Position numbers and translations under genes: made by a program
Notes under the pieces: model-generated
Told to the model about the DNA's origin: nothing
Databases searched by the model: none
What the model saw: only the letters and a program-made list of their open reading frames with translations
NCBI GenBank assembly: GCA_964608315.1
Contig: CAZSNF010000015.1
Span: forward strand, 1-64,000
Length of the DNA: 64,000 bases
Direction: 5' to 3'
DNA from: VXPQ01 sp964608315
GTDB taxonomy: Bacteria; Bacteroidota; Rhodothermia; Rhodothermales; VXPQ01
Part shown: positions 54,321 through 62,575 of the stretch, one piece after another
Position numbering within the stretch: the stretch's first letter is position 1
Layout: the number at the start of each line of letters is the position of its first letter

Positions 54321-55142
54321 TCAGCCTCGCCGCCGGACGATGTACTTGTCGGATTGTTTGTTTTTCTTGCGCGTCTTGTATCCCTTGGCGGGAACGCCAT
54401 GCGGAGAACGCGGCAGGCCCCCGGACGCTTTGCCTTCCCCGCCGCCCATCGGGTGGTCGATAGGGTTCATCGCCACGCCGCGCGTCTTGGGGCGGACGCC
54501 AAGCCACCGGTTGCGGCCTGCTTTCCCGATATCGATGTTCATGTGATCCAGGTTGCTCGCCACGCCAATGGTGGCCATGCACGCCACAGGAACAAGGCGC
54601 GTCTCCCCCGAAGGCAGTTTGAGCGTGGCGTACTTCCCTTCGCGGGCCATGAGCTGTGCGCTGGCCCCCGCCGAACGAGCCAGCTGCGCTCCTTTTCCGG
54701 GGCGCATCTCGATCGCATGGACTTGCGTGCCGAGGGGAATGCTGGACAACGGAAGGCAATTGCCCGGTTCGGGCGGAGCGTCCGGCCCGTTCCGAAGCGT
54801 CATGCCCACTTTCACCCCGTCGGGGGCGATAATATAGCGCTTTTCGCCGTCGGCATAGGCCAGCAACGCGATGCGGGCCGAACGATTGGGGTCGTATTCG
54901 ATCGTAGCCACCTGCGCCGGAATGCCCTGCTTGTTGCGCTTGAAATCAATGATGCGATACCGGCGCTTGTGGCCTCCGCCCTGGTGACGCGTGGTAATCC
55001 GCCCCGTGTTATTGCGTCCGGCCTTGTGCTTCAACGGAGCCAGCAACTTTTTCTCGGGCTTCGACGACGTAATGTCGTCGAACGCATCGAGCGTATATTG
55101 CCGTCTGGCGTTGGAGGTCGGTTTTACTTTCCTGATGGCCAT
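54321..55142 (-). CDS. rplB: Large ribosomal subunit protein L2 (uL2)
   Basis: A 273-residue peptidyl-transferase-centre protein: MAIRKVKPTSNARRQYTLDA, GRITTRHQGGGHKRRYRIID, and the C-terminal NPIDHPMGGGEGKASGGLPR with the conserved His. ATG 55142 is the canonical start. In the mRNA it lies directly after the full-length MITE that separates it from rplW. Confidence 0.98.
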   Translation of the reverse strand: MAIRKVKPTSNARRQYTLDAFDDITSSKPEKKLLAPLKHKAGRNNTGRITTRHQGGGHKRRYRIIDFKRNKQGIPAQVATIEYDPNRSARIALLAYADGEKRYIIAPDGVKVGMTLRNGPDAPPEPGNCLPLSSIPLGTQVHAIEMRPGKGAQLARSAGASAQLMAREGKYATLKLPSGETRLVPVACMATIGVASNLDHMNIDIGKAGRNRWLGVRPKTRGVAMNPIDHPMGGGEGKASGGLPRSPHGVPAKGYKTRKKNKQSDKYIVRRRG

Positions 55143-55190
55143 GGTTATCCGCGATCCTGCAAGGGGCAGGCCCCTGCTTCGCAATGCGTA

Positions 55191-55451
55191 TTAAGGATAC
55201 TCTGATCAAGTCCGCAAAGATCAGAGGCTGCCAGGCGCGCTCTGGCAAGGAATGACGAAGCAATGTGGCAGGTCCCGCATAATGAGAAATGACACAGCCA
55301 GAGCGCCTCTCGCAGCCTCCCGAAGGGCGCGTCACGTCCGCAACGACAGAAACCCGCGGTGTTTTCTGCTGATTTCAACGATGTAATCATGATGTCCTTA
55401 CGGGCAAATGTGACGCGCTGGGCGAAGCGGTTTTGATCAGAGTATCCTTAA
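55191..55451 (-). mobile_element. Full-length MITE-like element, copy J, inside the S10 operon (261 bp)
   Basis: Ends TTAAGGATACTCTGATCAAG and, on the other strand, TTAAGGATACTCTGATCAAA form a near-perfect 20-bp terminal inverted repeat. Internally it has the stem arms around 55230 and 55320 and the CCTCCCGAAGGGCGCG segment, inverted relative to copy E. It fills the rplW-rplB gap and its right TTAA supplies the rplW stop codon. Confidence 0.85.
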
Positions 55452-55747
55452 ACCTGTTCGAAAAAGTCGATCGGCTCGGAATCCGGGTGCAACGTGATAA
55501 TCGCCCGCTTGCGCCGCGCAGTGTGTCCCTCCACGACGCCCCGCCGGGTGCGCTGATTGCGTTGCTTGCCCCGAACGATACAGGTGCGAACCTTCTTGAT
55601 CGAAACGGAAGGATAACGTTCCTGCACGGCTTTTTTGATCTCGACCTTGTTGGCGTCCAGCCGCACCTCGAAGGCATAATGGTTCTCTTCCATAAGCCTT
55701 GTCAGCTTCTCGGTAACCAGCGGCTGAATGAGTATGTCGTTACGCAT
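55448..55747 (-). CDS. rplW: Large ribosomal subunit protein L23 (uL23)
   Basis: A 99-residue protein at the tunnel exit, docking site for trigger factor and SRP. MRNDILIQPLVTEKLTRLME, VEIKKAVQERYPSVSIKKVR, and an Arg-rich loop. The stop TAA is the terminal TTAA of MITE copy J, and the last residues (IDFFEQV) abut it. Confidence 0.97.
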   Translation of the reverse strand: MRNDILIQPLVTEKLTRLMEENHYAFEVRLDANKVEIKKAVQERYPSVSIKKVRTCIVRGKQRNQRTRRGVVEGHTARRKRAIITLHPDSEPIDFFEQV

Positions 55748-55767
55748 GGCGATTTTGCCTGTATTCG

Positions 55768-56430
55768 TTACGATGCCGCGGCCCGGGCTGTTGCGTTTTC
55801 GCTGGATCCCAGCAAACGGGTGAGCAGCGTCAGGGCGCCTTTCTCAAAGACAACCACATCGGCGTCGAGAATGTCGAGCGTGGAAACATGCTGCGCTTCC
55901 TTGACCCGGATGCGCGGAAGGTTGCTGCTTGAACGATATACTTCCGGGCTATGCGCTTCCGTAAGCACAAGCACCTTGTCGCCGGAAAAACCCATGGCCT
56001 CCACCAGATCCGCAAGTTTGCGGGAACTGGGCTCGTCGTACTGCAAATCGCCTACGACGCACACGGCATTGCGCTGCGCCTTGTAGCTGAGCGCAGACCG
56101 GCGGGCGAGACGGCTTGCCTTCGCATTCATCTTGAAGCGGTACTGCCGGGGACGCGGCCCGAAAAACGTGCCGCCGCTCCGACGAAGCGGAGACGTACGG
56201 GCGCCCGCGCGCGCATAGCCCGTGCCTTTCTGGCGATACAGTTTCCGGGTGCTTCCCCGGACCTCGCTGCGCTCCTTCGTTTTATGCGTTCCCTGCCGCG
56301 CGCGAGCCTGTATTCTCCGCACGTCCAGCCAGATCACATGGTCGTTGGGCTCGATGGCGAACACCGAGGGGTCCAGCGACGCCTTGCGCTTCGCGGCGCT
56401 CCCGTCAGAACCGAAAACCCTAACTTTCAT
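55768..56430 (-). CDS. rplD: Large ribosomal subunit protein L4 (uL4)
   Basis: A 220-residue protein whose extended loop lines the exit tunnel (QGTHKTKERSEVRGSTRKLY, RQKGTGYARAGARTSPLRRS). C-terminal Rossmann-like part ends LVEAMGFSGDKVLVLTEAHS. In E. coli L4 represses the S10 operon; the intruding lipoprotein gene upstream of rplC would be under the same control. Confidence 0.97.
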   Translation of the reverse strand: MKVRVFGSDGSAAKRKASLDPSVFAIEPNDHVIWLDVRRIQARARQGTHKTKERSEVRGSTRKLYRQKGTGYARAGARTSPLRRSGGTFFGPRPRQYRFKMNAKASRLARRSALSYKAQRNAVCVVGDLQYDEPSSRKLADLVEAMGFSGDKVLVLTEAHSPEVYRSSSNLPRIRVKEAQHVSTLDILDADVVVFEKGALTLLTRLLGSSENATARAAAS

Positions 56431-56493
56431 AAAGCATCCGAACGCGTTCGAACCTGTGCGTTTCCGAGGGGCGCGCAGGCTGCAACAGAACCA

Positions 56494-57129
56494 TTATTTC
56501 TTTTTGTGGATGGTGACGACGCCTCCTTTCGGACCGGGCACCGCGCCCTTCAGCAAAAGCGCATGCCGTTCGCCCAGCACCCGAACCACTTGCAGATTCT
56601 GCACGGTCGTGCGCGCATTGCCCATGCGCCCCGCCATCTTCATGCCGGGAAATACGCGGGAAGGATCGGAGGACGCGCCGATAGAGCCGGGCGCGCGCTC
56701 CCGATTGTGCTGGCCGTGCGTACGCGAACCCACGCCCCGGAATCCGTGCCGCCGCACCACGCCCTGAAAGCCTTTCCCCTTGGAAATACCGACGACGTCC
56801 ACGATATCCCCTTCCTCGAACACATCGCTCACGACGATCTCGTCCCCGGGCGACAACTCCCGCCCCGCAAAATCGCGACGGAATTCGACCGACTTTTTCT
56901 TCGGCGAGGTTCCCGCCCGCTCGTAATGGCCCTTTCGGGCTCGCGTAGTCCGGGAGGGTTTGCACTCGAAGGCCGCAAGCTGCACGGCGTCGTAGCCGTC
57001 CGGTCCGTCGGCAGACTTCACCTGGGTTACGACATTCGGCGTCACTTCGACCAGCGTACAGGGAATGTTATTCCCCAACTCGTCGAACACATTGGTCATG
57101 CCCATTTTTTTGCCGATCAGCGCACCCAT
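56494..57129 (-). CDS. rplC: Large ribosomal subunit protein L3 (uL3)
   Basis: A 211-residue primary 23S rRNA binder: MGALIGKKMGMTNVFDELGN, VDVVGISKGKGFQGVVRRHG, and GSIGASSDPSRVFPGMKMAG. Normal length. Its start lies only 4 bp after the stop of the lipoprotein gene. Confidence 0.98.
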   Translation of the reverse strand: MGALIGKKMGMTNVFDELGNNIPCTLVEVTPNVVTQVKSADGPDGYDAVQLAAFECKPSRTTRARKGHYERAGTSPKKKSVEFRRDFAGRELSPGDEIVVSDVFEEGDIVDVVGISKGKGFQGVVRRHGFRGVGSRTHGQHNRERAPGSIGASSDPSRVFPGMKMAGRMGNARTTVQNLQVVRVLGERHALLLKGAVPGPKGGVVTIHKKK

Positions 57130-57133
57130 CGTA

Positions 57134-57616
57134 TTACTGCTTTTGAATAGTCACCATGACCGTGCCCTCGTAGGGCGTGGTCGGCTCGAAAACCGGATTG
57201 ACGAGCGCCGCAGACGTCGTAAGGCGCGCCCGCGAATCGTTTTCGAACGCATACGTGAACGGAAGGCTGGCGCCGCTGACGATCGTCAGTGTAAGACTCC
57301 GCGGCCCGTCGTCCACTGCATACGTTCCGGGAAGCAGCAAATCTTCCCGTTCCGAAGCCTCCGTGTAATCCACCGTAAGCGAAAAAGCAGGGTCTTCGTC
57401 GCCCGCCTGAAATACGACAGTCATGCTGGTCACAAGCTCCGCAAAGGCCGCCGATTGATCGCCATTGCTATCGGTGATGGCGATGGCCGTCCAGGTCCCG
57501 ACGAACCGCTCCGCGTCGGTGGGGCCTTCGTCGTTCGAATCGCACCCGACCGCCAGCAACGCCGGCGCGACCAGCAAGCTTGTTATGGAGAAGTATCTGC
57601 GCATCAACGCACGCAT
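57134..57616 (-). CDS. Lipoprotein of unknown function inside the S10 operon
   Basis: A 160-residue lipoprotein from ATG 57616 (ATG 57604 also possible). The signal peptide SITSLLVAPALLAVGC ends in a lipobox with the lipidated Cys. The mature part has a lipocalin-like opening (RFVGTWTAIAITDSNGD) and alternating beta strands (TMTVVFQAGDEDPAFSLTVD-like, ending EGTVMVTIQKQ). It resembles small lipocalin-like lipoproteins of Bacteroidota in style; no specific family was recognised. It is wedged between rpsJ (17 bp upstream) and rplC (4 bp downstream), so it should be co-transcribed with ribosomal genes, which is unusual. Confidence 0.85.
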   Translation of the reverse strand: MRALMRRYFSITSLLVAPALLAVGCDSNDEGPTDAERFVGTWTAIAITDSNGDQSAAFAELVTSMTVVFQAGDEDPAFSLTVDYTEASEREDLLLPGTYAVDDGPRSLTLTIVSGASLPFTYAFENDSRARLTTSAALVNPVFEPTTPYEGTVMVTIQKQ

Positions 57617-57633
57617 GGCGGTTTCAGGCAAAA

Positions 57634-57945
57634 TTACACTTTGATTTCCACATCGACGCCGCTCGGAAGCTCCAGCTTCATAAGCGCATCCACGGTTTTG
57701 CTGCTCGTGGACAGGATATCGATCAGGCGCTCGTGACTTCGCGTTTCGAATTGCTCCCGGCTTTTCTTGTCCACGTGCGGACTGCGCAGCACCGTATACA
57801 CTGACCGTTTCACGGGAAGCGGAATCGGACCGCTTACCACCGCGCCGGTGGACTTCACCGTACGGAGTATCTTGCTTGCGCTCTTGTCGATCAGCCGATG
57901 ATCGTACGACCTGAGCTTGATGCGAATTTTCTGATTCAGCGCCAT
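57634..57945 (-). CDS. rpsJ: Small ribosomal subunit protein S10 (uS10)
   Basis: A 103-residue protein that also serves as NusE in antitermination. MALNQKIRIKLRSYDHRLID and the signature IPLPVKRSVYTVLRSPHVDK. Follows tuf by 63 bp, joining the str and S10 gene sets. Confidence 0.98.
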   Translation of the reverse strand: MALNQKIRIKLRSYDHRLIDKSASKILRTVKSTGAVVSGPIPLPVKRSVYTVLRSPHVDKKSREQFETRSHERLIDILSTSSKTVDALMKLELPSGVDVEIKV

Positions 57946-58008
57946 GATCCTTGCCAGTCGTTCTCGCCGCGCCGAAGCGCGACAGGAATATCCCGATCTC
58001 GTTGCCTC

Positions 58009-59205
58009 CTAATCCAGTATCTTCGTCACCACGCCGGCGCCCACCGTACGGCCGCCCTCGCGAATCGCGAAGCGCAAGCCTTCCTCCATCGCCACCGGCT
58101 GAATCAGCTTCACTTCGAACTGCGTATTGTCGCCGGGCATCACCATTTCCACGCCGCCGGGCAATTCGATATCTCCCGTCACGTCGGTGGTGCGGAAGTA
58201 GAACTGCGGACGGTAGCCCTTGAAGAACGGCGTGTGACGCCCTCCTTCCTCCTTGGACAACACGTACACCTCGCATTCGAAATGACGGTGGGGCTTAATG
58301 GAGCCCGGCTTGCAGATCACCATGCCGCGCTCAATCTCCTCCTTGCCGACGCCGCGAAGCAACAAGCCCACGTTATCCCCCGCCTGACCGGAATCAAGCA
58401 GTTTTCTGAACATCTCCACGCCCGTCACCGTGGAGGTGATTTTCTCTTCCTGCATGCCGAGAATCTCCACCGGGTTGCCCACATTGATGACCCCCCGCTC
58501 GATCCGCCCCGTGGCGACCGTGCCGCGGCCCGTAATTGAAAAAATGTCCTCTACCGGCATCAGGAACGGCTTGTCCATCTCGCGGGCGGGCGTCGGAATG
58601 TAGGAATCCACGGCGGTCATCAACTCCATGACCTTGTCCTCCCATTCCGTTTCGCCATTCAGGGCGCCGAGGGCGGAACCGGCGATAACCGGCGTATCGT
58701 CGCCGGGAAATTCGTACGTATCGAGGAGTTCGCGCACTTCGATATCCACGAGTTCCAGTAGCTCCTCGTCGTCGACCAGGTCCACCTTGTTCAAAAACAC
58801 CACGATGTAGGGAACGCCCACCTGACGGGCAAGCAGGATGTGCTCCCGGGTCTGCGGCATGGGACCGTCGGTGGCCGCCACAACGAGGATCGCGCCATCC
58901 ATCTGGGCCGCGCCCGTCACCATGTTCTTGACGTAGTCGGCGTGCCCCGGGCAGTCCACATGGGCGTAATGGCGCGCATCCGTGGCGTATTCCACGTGCG
59001 CCGTAGCGATCGTAATGCCCCGTTCGCGCTCTTCGGGGGCATTGTCGATGGAGTCGAACGAACGGATGGCGTTCGCCGGATCTTCCACGCGACGATTCAG
59101 GACCAGCGTAATCGCTGCCGTCAACGTAGTCTTTCCGTGATCCACGTGTCCGATCGTGCCTATGTTCACGTGAGGCTTGCTGCGCTCAAAAGTTTCCTTT
59201 GCCAT
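58009..59205 (-). CDS. tuf: Elongation factor Tu
   Basis: A 398-residue GTPase delivering aminoacyl-tRNA. G1 GHVDHGKTT (about 19-27), G3 DCPGHADY, G4 NKVD, effector region RGITI, then domains 2 and 3 (GRGTVATGRIERGVINVGNP; the end GGRTVGAGVVTKILD). Catalytic His is in the GHADY motif. Only one tuf copy is in the window. Confidence 0.98.
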   Translation of the reverse strand: MAKETFERSKPHVNIGTIGHVDHGKTTLTAAITLVLNRRVEDPANAIRSFDSIDNAPEERERGITIATAHVEYATDARHYAHVDCPGHADYVKNMVTGAAQMDGAILVVAATDGPMPQTREHILLARQVGVPYIVVFLNKVDLVDDEELLELVDIEVRELLDTYEFPGDDTPVIAGSALGALNGETEWEDKVMELMTAVDSYIPTPAREMDKPFLMPVEDIFSITGRGTVATGRIERGVINVGNPVEILGMQEEKITSTVTGVEMFRKLLDSGQAGDNVGLLLRGVGKEEIERGMVICKPGSIKPHRHFECEVYVLSKEEGGRHTPFFKGYRPQFYFRTTDVTGDIELPGGVEMVMPGDNTQFEVKLIQPVAMEEGLRFAIREGGRTVGAGVVTKILD

Positions 59206-59275
59206 GGCTGAATGCTCTGTTGGGCGATAAGGTGTTCGGAAAAATGGTTTTCAGTGAAGGTTGCCTGACCGGCGG

Positions 59276-61372
59276 CTACGCCGCAACGGCCCCGGCGCTG
59301 GACGAAACGATCTCCTCGACGATGCTCTTCGGCGCCTGTTCGTAATGGTCGAATTGCATCGTGTAGATGGCCCGTCCTTGCGTAATGGATCGAAGATCGG
59401 TGGAATACCCGAACATTTCCGACAGCGGCACGGACGCCGTGATGCCCTGCGCATCCTGGCGCGGAACCATGCTTTCGATGCGGCCGCGGCGGCTGTTCAG
59501 GTCGCCAATCACATCGCCCATGTATTCCTCCGGCGTAATCGCCTCTACTTGCATGATGGGTTCCATCATGACGGGCGTAGCCTTCCGGGCTGCGCTGCGG
59601 AAAGCCATCCGGCCCGCAATCTCGAAGGCGTTCTGATCGGAATCCACGTCGTGGTATTTGCCATCGTAGAGGCGGGCCCGGACTCCTTCGACGGGGTATC
59701 CGGCAAGCGGGCCTTGCAGCATGGCCGCCCTGATCCCCTTTTCCACGGAAGGAATATACTCCTTCGGGATATTGCCTCCCTTGATTTCATCGACGAACTC
59801 GAAGCCGACGCCGCTTTCGGTGGGCGTAAACTCGATGTGGACCTCGGCGAATTGCCCGCGGCCCCCGGTCTGCTTTTTGTGCGTGTACCGCTCGTCCCAA
59901 ATCGTCGTAATCGCCTCGCGATACGCCACCTGGGGACGGCCCACATTGGCGTCCACCTGAAATTCGCGACGCAAACGATCTACGATAATTTCGAGGTGCA
60001 GTTCGCCCATCCCTGCGATGAGCGTTTGGCCTGTTTCTTCGTCGGTGCGAACGACGAACGTCGGGTCCTCCTCCGACAATTTCATAAGGCCCTGCGACAT
60101 TTTGTCGCCGTCCGCCTTGGTCTTCGGCTCGATCGCAATGCGAATAACGGGTTCGGGAAATTCCATGTGCTCAAGCACCACCGGATGGCCCGTATCGCAC
60201 AAGGTGTCTCCCGTCCGGATTTTCTTGAGCCCGACCGCCGCCGCAATATCTCCGGCGACCACGCGCTCAACGTCCTCCCGGTGATTCGCATGCATAAACA
60301 GAATGCGCCCGACCCGTTCCTTTTGCTGCGAGGAGCCATTCAAAATCTGCGACCCCTTGTTGAGCGTACCGCTATAAACACGAAAAAAGGTCAGTTTGCC
60401 CACGTAGGGGTCCGTGGCGATCTTGAACGCAATGGCGCTGAACGGAGCGGACGGATCGGGATTGCGCTCGATTTCCTCGCCAGACCTCGGATGAATGCCG
60501 GACACCGCCGGAATGTCCACCGGCCCCGGCAAATAATCGATAGCGCCGTCCAGCAAGCGCTGAACGCCCTTGTTTTTGAATGCGGAACCGCAAAAAACCG
60601 GCGTAATGTCGATGTTCAGGGTGGCTGCGCGAACCGCCGCCCTGATTTCCTGCGGCGTGATTTCCTCGCCTTCGAGGTACTTCATCAGCAAGGCGTCGTT
60701 GTGCTCCGCAATCGCCTCCAGAAGATGAATGCGCCAGTGCCGCGCTTCCTTCCTGAGGTCCGCAGGCACCTTGATCTCGTCCCAGGTGGCTCCCTGCGTT
60801 TCGTCGTGCCAAATGATCGCCTTGTCCTCGATCAGGTCGATAACGCCCCGAAACATGTCCCCGGCGCCGATCGGTATCTGCACGGGAATAGGATGCGCCT
60901 TGAGCCGTTCGCGCATCATTTGCACGGCGTTCTCGAAATCGGCCCCCGTGCGGTCCATCTTGTTGATAAAGGCGATGCGCGGCACGCCATACTTGTTGGC
61001 CTGTCGCCATACCGTCTCGGATTGCGGCTCCACCCCCCCTACGGCGCAGAACAGCGCGATCGCCCCGTCCAGCACGCGCAGCGAGCGCTCCACTTCGACC
61101 GTGAAATCCACATGGCCCGGCGTATCGATAATGTTAATGCGATGATCTCGCCAGAAGCAGGTGGTCGCGGCGCTCGTGATCGTAATGCCGCGCTCCTTTT
61201 CCTGCTCCATCCAGTCCATGACGGCGCCGCCTTCATGCACCTCTCCCATGCGATGAAGCCGTCCCGTATAGAACAGGATACGCTCCGTCGTGGTGGTTTT
61301 CCCCGCGTCAATATGGGCCATGATGCCGATATTGCGGGTTTTTTCAAGAGGTATCGTCTTTATGTTGGCCAT
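59276..61372 (-). CDS. fusA: Elongation factor G
   Basis: A 698-residue translocase. From ATG 61372 (MANIKTIPLEKTRNIGIMAH); an upstream ATG at 61405 adds 11 residues without homology. G1 AHIDAGKTTTTE, G3 DTPGHVDF, G4 NKMD. Domain IV includes KQTGGRGQFAEVHIEFTP and domain V EPIMQVEAITPEEYMGDVIG. Between rpsG and tuf in str-operon order. Confidence 0.98.
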   Translation of the reverse strand: MANIKTIPLEKTRNIGIMAHIDAGKTTTTERILFYTGRLHRMGEVHEGGAVMDWMEQEKERGITITSAATTCFWRDHRINIIDTPGHVDFTVEVERSLRVLDGAIALFCAVGGVEPQSETVWRQANKYGVPRIAFINKMDRTGADFENAVQMMRERLKAHPIPVQIPIGAGDMFRGVIDLIEDKAIIWHDETQGATWDEIKVPADLRKEARHWRIHLLEAIAEHNDALLMKYLEGEEITPQEIRAAVRAATLNIDITPVFCGSAFKNKGVQRLLDGAIDYLPGPVDIPAVSGIHPRSGEEIERNPDPSAPFSAIAFKIATDPYVGKLTFFRVYSGTLNKGSQILNGSSQQKERVGRILFMHANHREDVERVVAGDIAAAVGLKKIRTGDTLCDTGHPVVLEHMEFPEPVIRIAIEPKTKADGDKMSQGLMKLSEEDPTFVVRTDEETGQTLIAGMGELHLEIIVDRLRREFQVDANVGRPQVAYREAITTIWDERYTHKKQTGGRGQFAEVHIEFTPTESGVGFEFVDEIKGGNIPKEYIPSVEKGIRAAMLQGPLAGYPVEGVRARLYDGKYHDVDSDQNAFEIAGRMAFRSAARKATPVMMEPIMQVEAITPEEYMGDVIGDLNSRRGRIESMVPRQDAQGITASVPLSEMFGYSTDLRSITQGRAIYTMQFDHYEQAPKSIVEEIVSSSAGAVAA

Positions 61373-61444
61373 TGCTGTGCTCGATATATCAAGCCCCCGC
61401 CGCAAACAAGCGACCGAAAGGCTGCAAATCGCATCCCTGGTCCG

Positions 61445-61912
61445 TCAAAACCGAAAGTGGGCGAACGCCTTGTTGGATTCAGCCATTCTGTGCGTATCGT
61501 CTTTCTTCTTGACGGACCCTCCTTCTCCCTTGGCCGCCGCCTGCAGTTCGTTTGCAAGCCGCAACGCAAAGCTCTTGTCGCTACGGGCGTGCGCGTAGCG
61601 GATAATCCACCGAAACGCCAGCGCGGTGCGGCGCTCGGGGCGGACTTCAACGGGCACCTGATAGGTAGCCCCGCCGACGCGACGACTCCGCACCTCAATG
61701 AGCGGCGCCACATTCTCGACCGCTTTTCTGAACACCTCGACCCCCGGCTCCCCGGTGCGCTCCCCGGCAAGGTCGAACGCCTGATACACTACCCGTTGCG
61801 CCGTGCTCTTCTTGCCGTCTTTCAGCACGCTGGAAATAAAACGGCCCACGAGCTCGTCGCCATAGACAGAATCCGCGGCGGTCTTGCGTTTTTCTGCTTT
61901 GTTTCTGCGCAT
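61445..61912 (-). CDS. rpsG: Small ribosomal subunit protein S7 (uS7)
   Basis: A 155-residue primary binder of the 16S 3' domain: MRRNKAEKRKTAADSVYGDE and the signature RRVGGATYQVPVEVRPERRT. 64 bp after rpsL. S7 represses the str operon in E. coli; no site was identified. Confidence 0.98.
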   Translation of the reverse strand: MRRNKAEKRKTAADSVYGDELVGRFISSVLKDGKKSTAQRVVYQAFDLAGERTGEPGVEVFRKAVENVAPLIEVRSRRVGGATYQVPVEVRPERRTALAFRWIIRYAHARSDKSFALRLANELQAAAKGEGGSVKKKDDTHRMAESNKAFAHFRF

Positions 61913-61976
61913 GATTCAGACCTTTTTGCAATACGGACCAGGCATCCTGTCCTGAAGAACGAATTTTCTTTCCGGA

Positions 61977-62351
61977 TTACTTTCGCGGCTTCTTTGCGCC
62001 GTACTTCGACCGGGCCTGCATGCGATCCCCCACGCCCGCCGTATCCAGCGCACCGCGCACAATGTGGTACTTCACGCCGGGCAAGTCCTTGACGCGCCCG
62101 CCCCGCACAAGCACAATCGAATGCTCCTGCAAATTGTGCCCCTCGCCCGGAATGTAGGCGATCACCTCATAGCCGTTCGTAAGCCGCACCTTCGCCACTT
62201 TGCGGAGCGCAGAATTCGGCTTCTTCGGCGTCGTCGTGTAGACGCGCGTACAGACGCCCCGCTTCTGCGGACTGCCTTCAAGCGCAGCGGCTTTGGTCTT
62301 TACAGGCTTTTGCGCTCGTCCATGGCGAACGAGCTGCTGAATGGTCGGCAC
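61977..62351 (-). CDS. rpsL: Small ribosomal subunit protein S12 (uS12)
   Basis: A 124-residue decoding-centre protein: MPTIQQLVRHGRAQKPVKTK, YTTTPKKPNSALRKVAKVRL, and RVKDLPGVKYHIVRGALDTA. The Lys residues at the two usual streptomycin-resistance positions look unmodified from the wild-type pattern. First gene of the long translation cluster. Confidence 0.98.
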   Translation of the reverse strand: MPTIQQLVRHGRAQKPVKTKAAALEGSPQKRGVCTRVYTTTPKKPNSALRKVAKVRLTNGYEVIAYIPGEGHNLQEHSIVLVRGGRVKDLPGVKYHIVRGALDTAGVGDRMQARSKYGAKKPRK

Positions 62352-62464
62352 GATTCGGCGTCAGATTCTATCGGGATGAAAAAAATCGTTCGGGCGCCGC
62401 CGCAGAACCGCACGGACAACGCCGGCGGGCGTCGCAGCAAGGCGCCAAAACAGCGCAAGCCTCA

Positions 62465-62493
62465 CAATATAATGCATGTGAGCGTTGAATTCA
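62465..62493 (-). promoter_or_regulatory. Candidate promoter of the rpsL-rpsG-fusA-tuf cluster
   Basis: On the minus strand TTGAAT (62488-62493), 17 bp, TATATT (62465-62470), about 115 bp upstream of the rpsL start, in an A/T-rich patch after GC-rich sequence. The leader from about 62458 contains no obvious terminator. Confidence 0.5.
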
Positions 62494-62545
62494 ATACAAT
62501 TGGTTAAGATCGGGTAAAAAATCATTCCGGGCAGCGCAGCAACCG

Positions 62546-62575
62546 GGGGGATACCCTGATTAGGGCTTGTTAACA
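62546..62575. mobile_element. MITE-end remnant, copy P
   Basis: GGGATACCCTGATTAGGGCTT followed by GTTAACACT, similar to the end variant at 29127 (ACTCTGATTAGAGCCTGTTAAC). It directly abuts the ftsH stop codon. Confidence 0.55.

Noticed and set aside
59261..62092. 943-residue plus-strand frame, and similar long antisense frames over hsdR, rel and the Calx-beta gene
   Set aside because: They lie opposite clear conserved genes (fusA, rpsG, rpsL and others) in GC-rich DNA, where antisense stops are rare, and show no recognisable domains.
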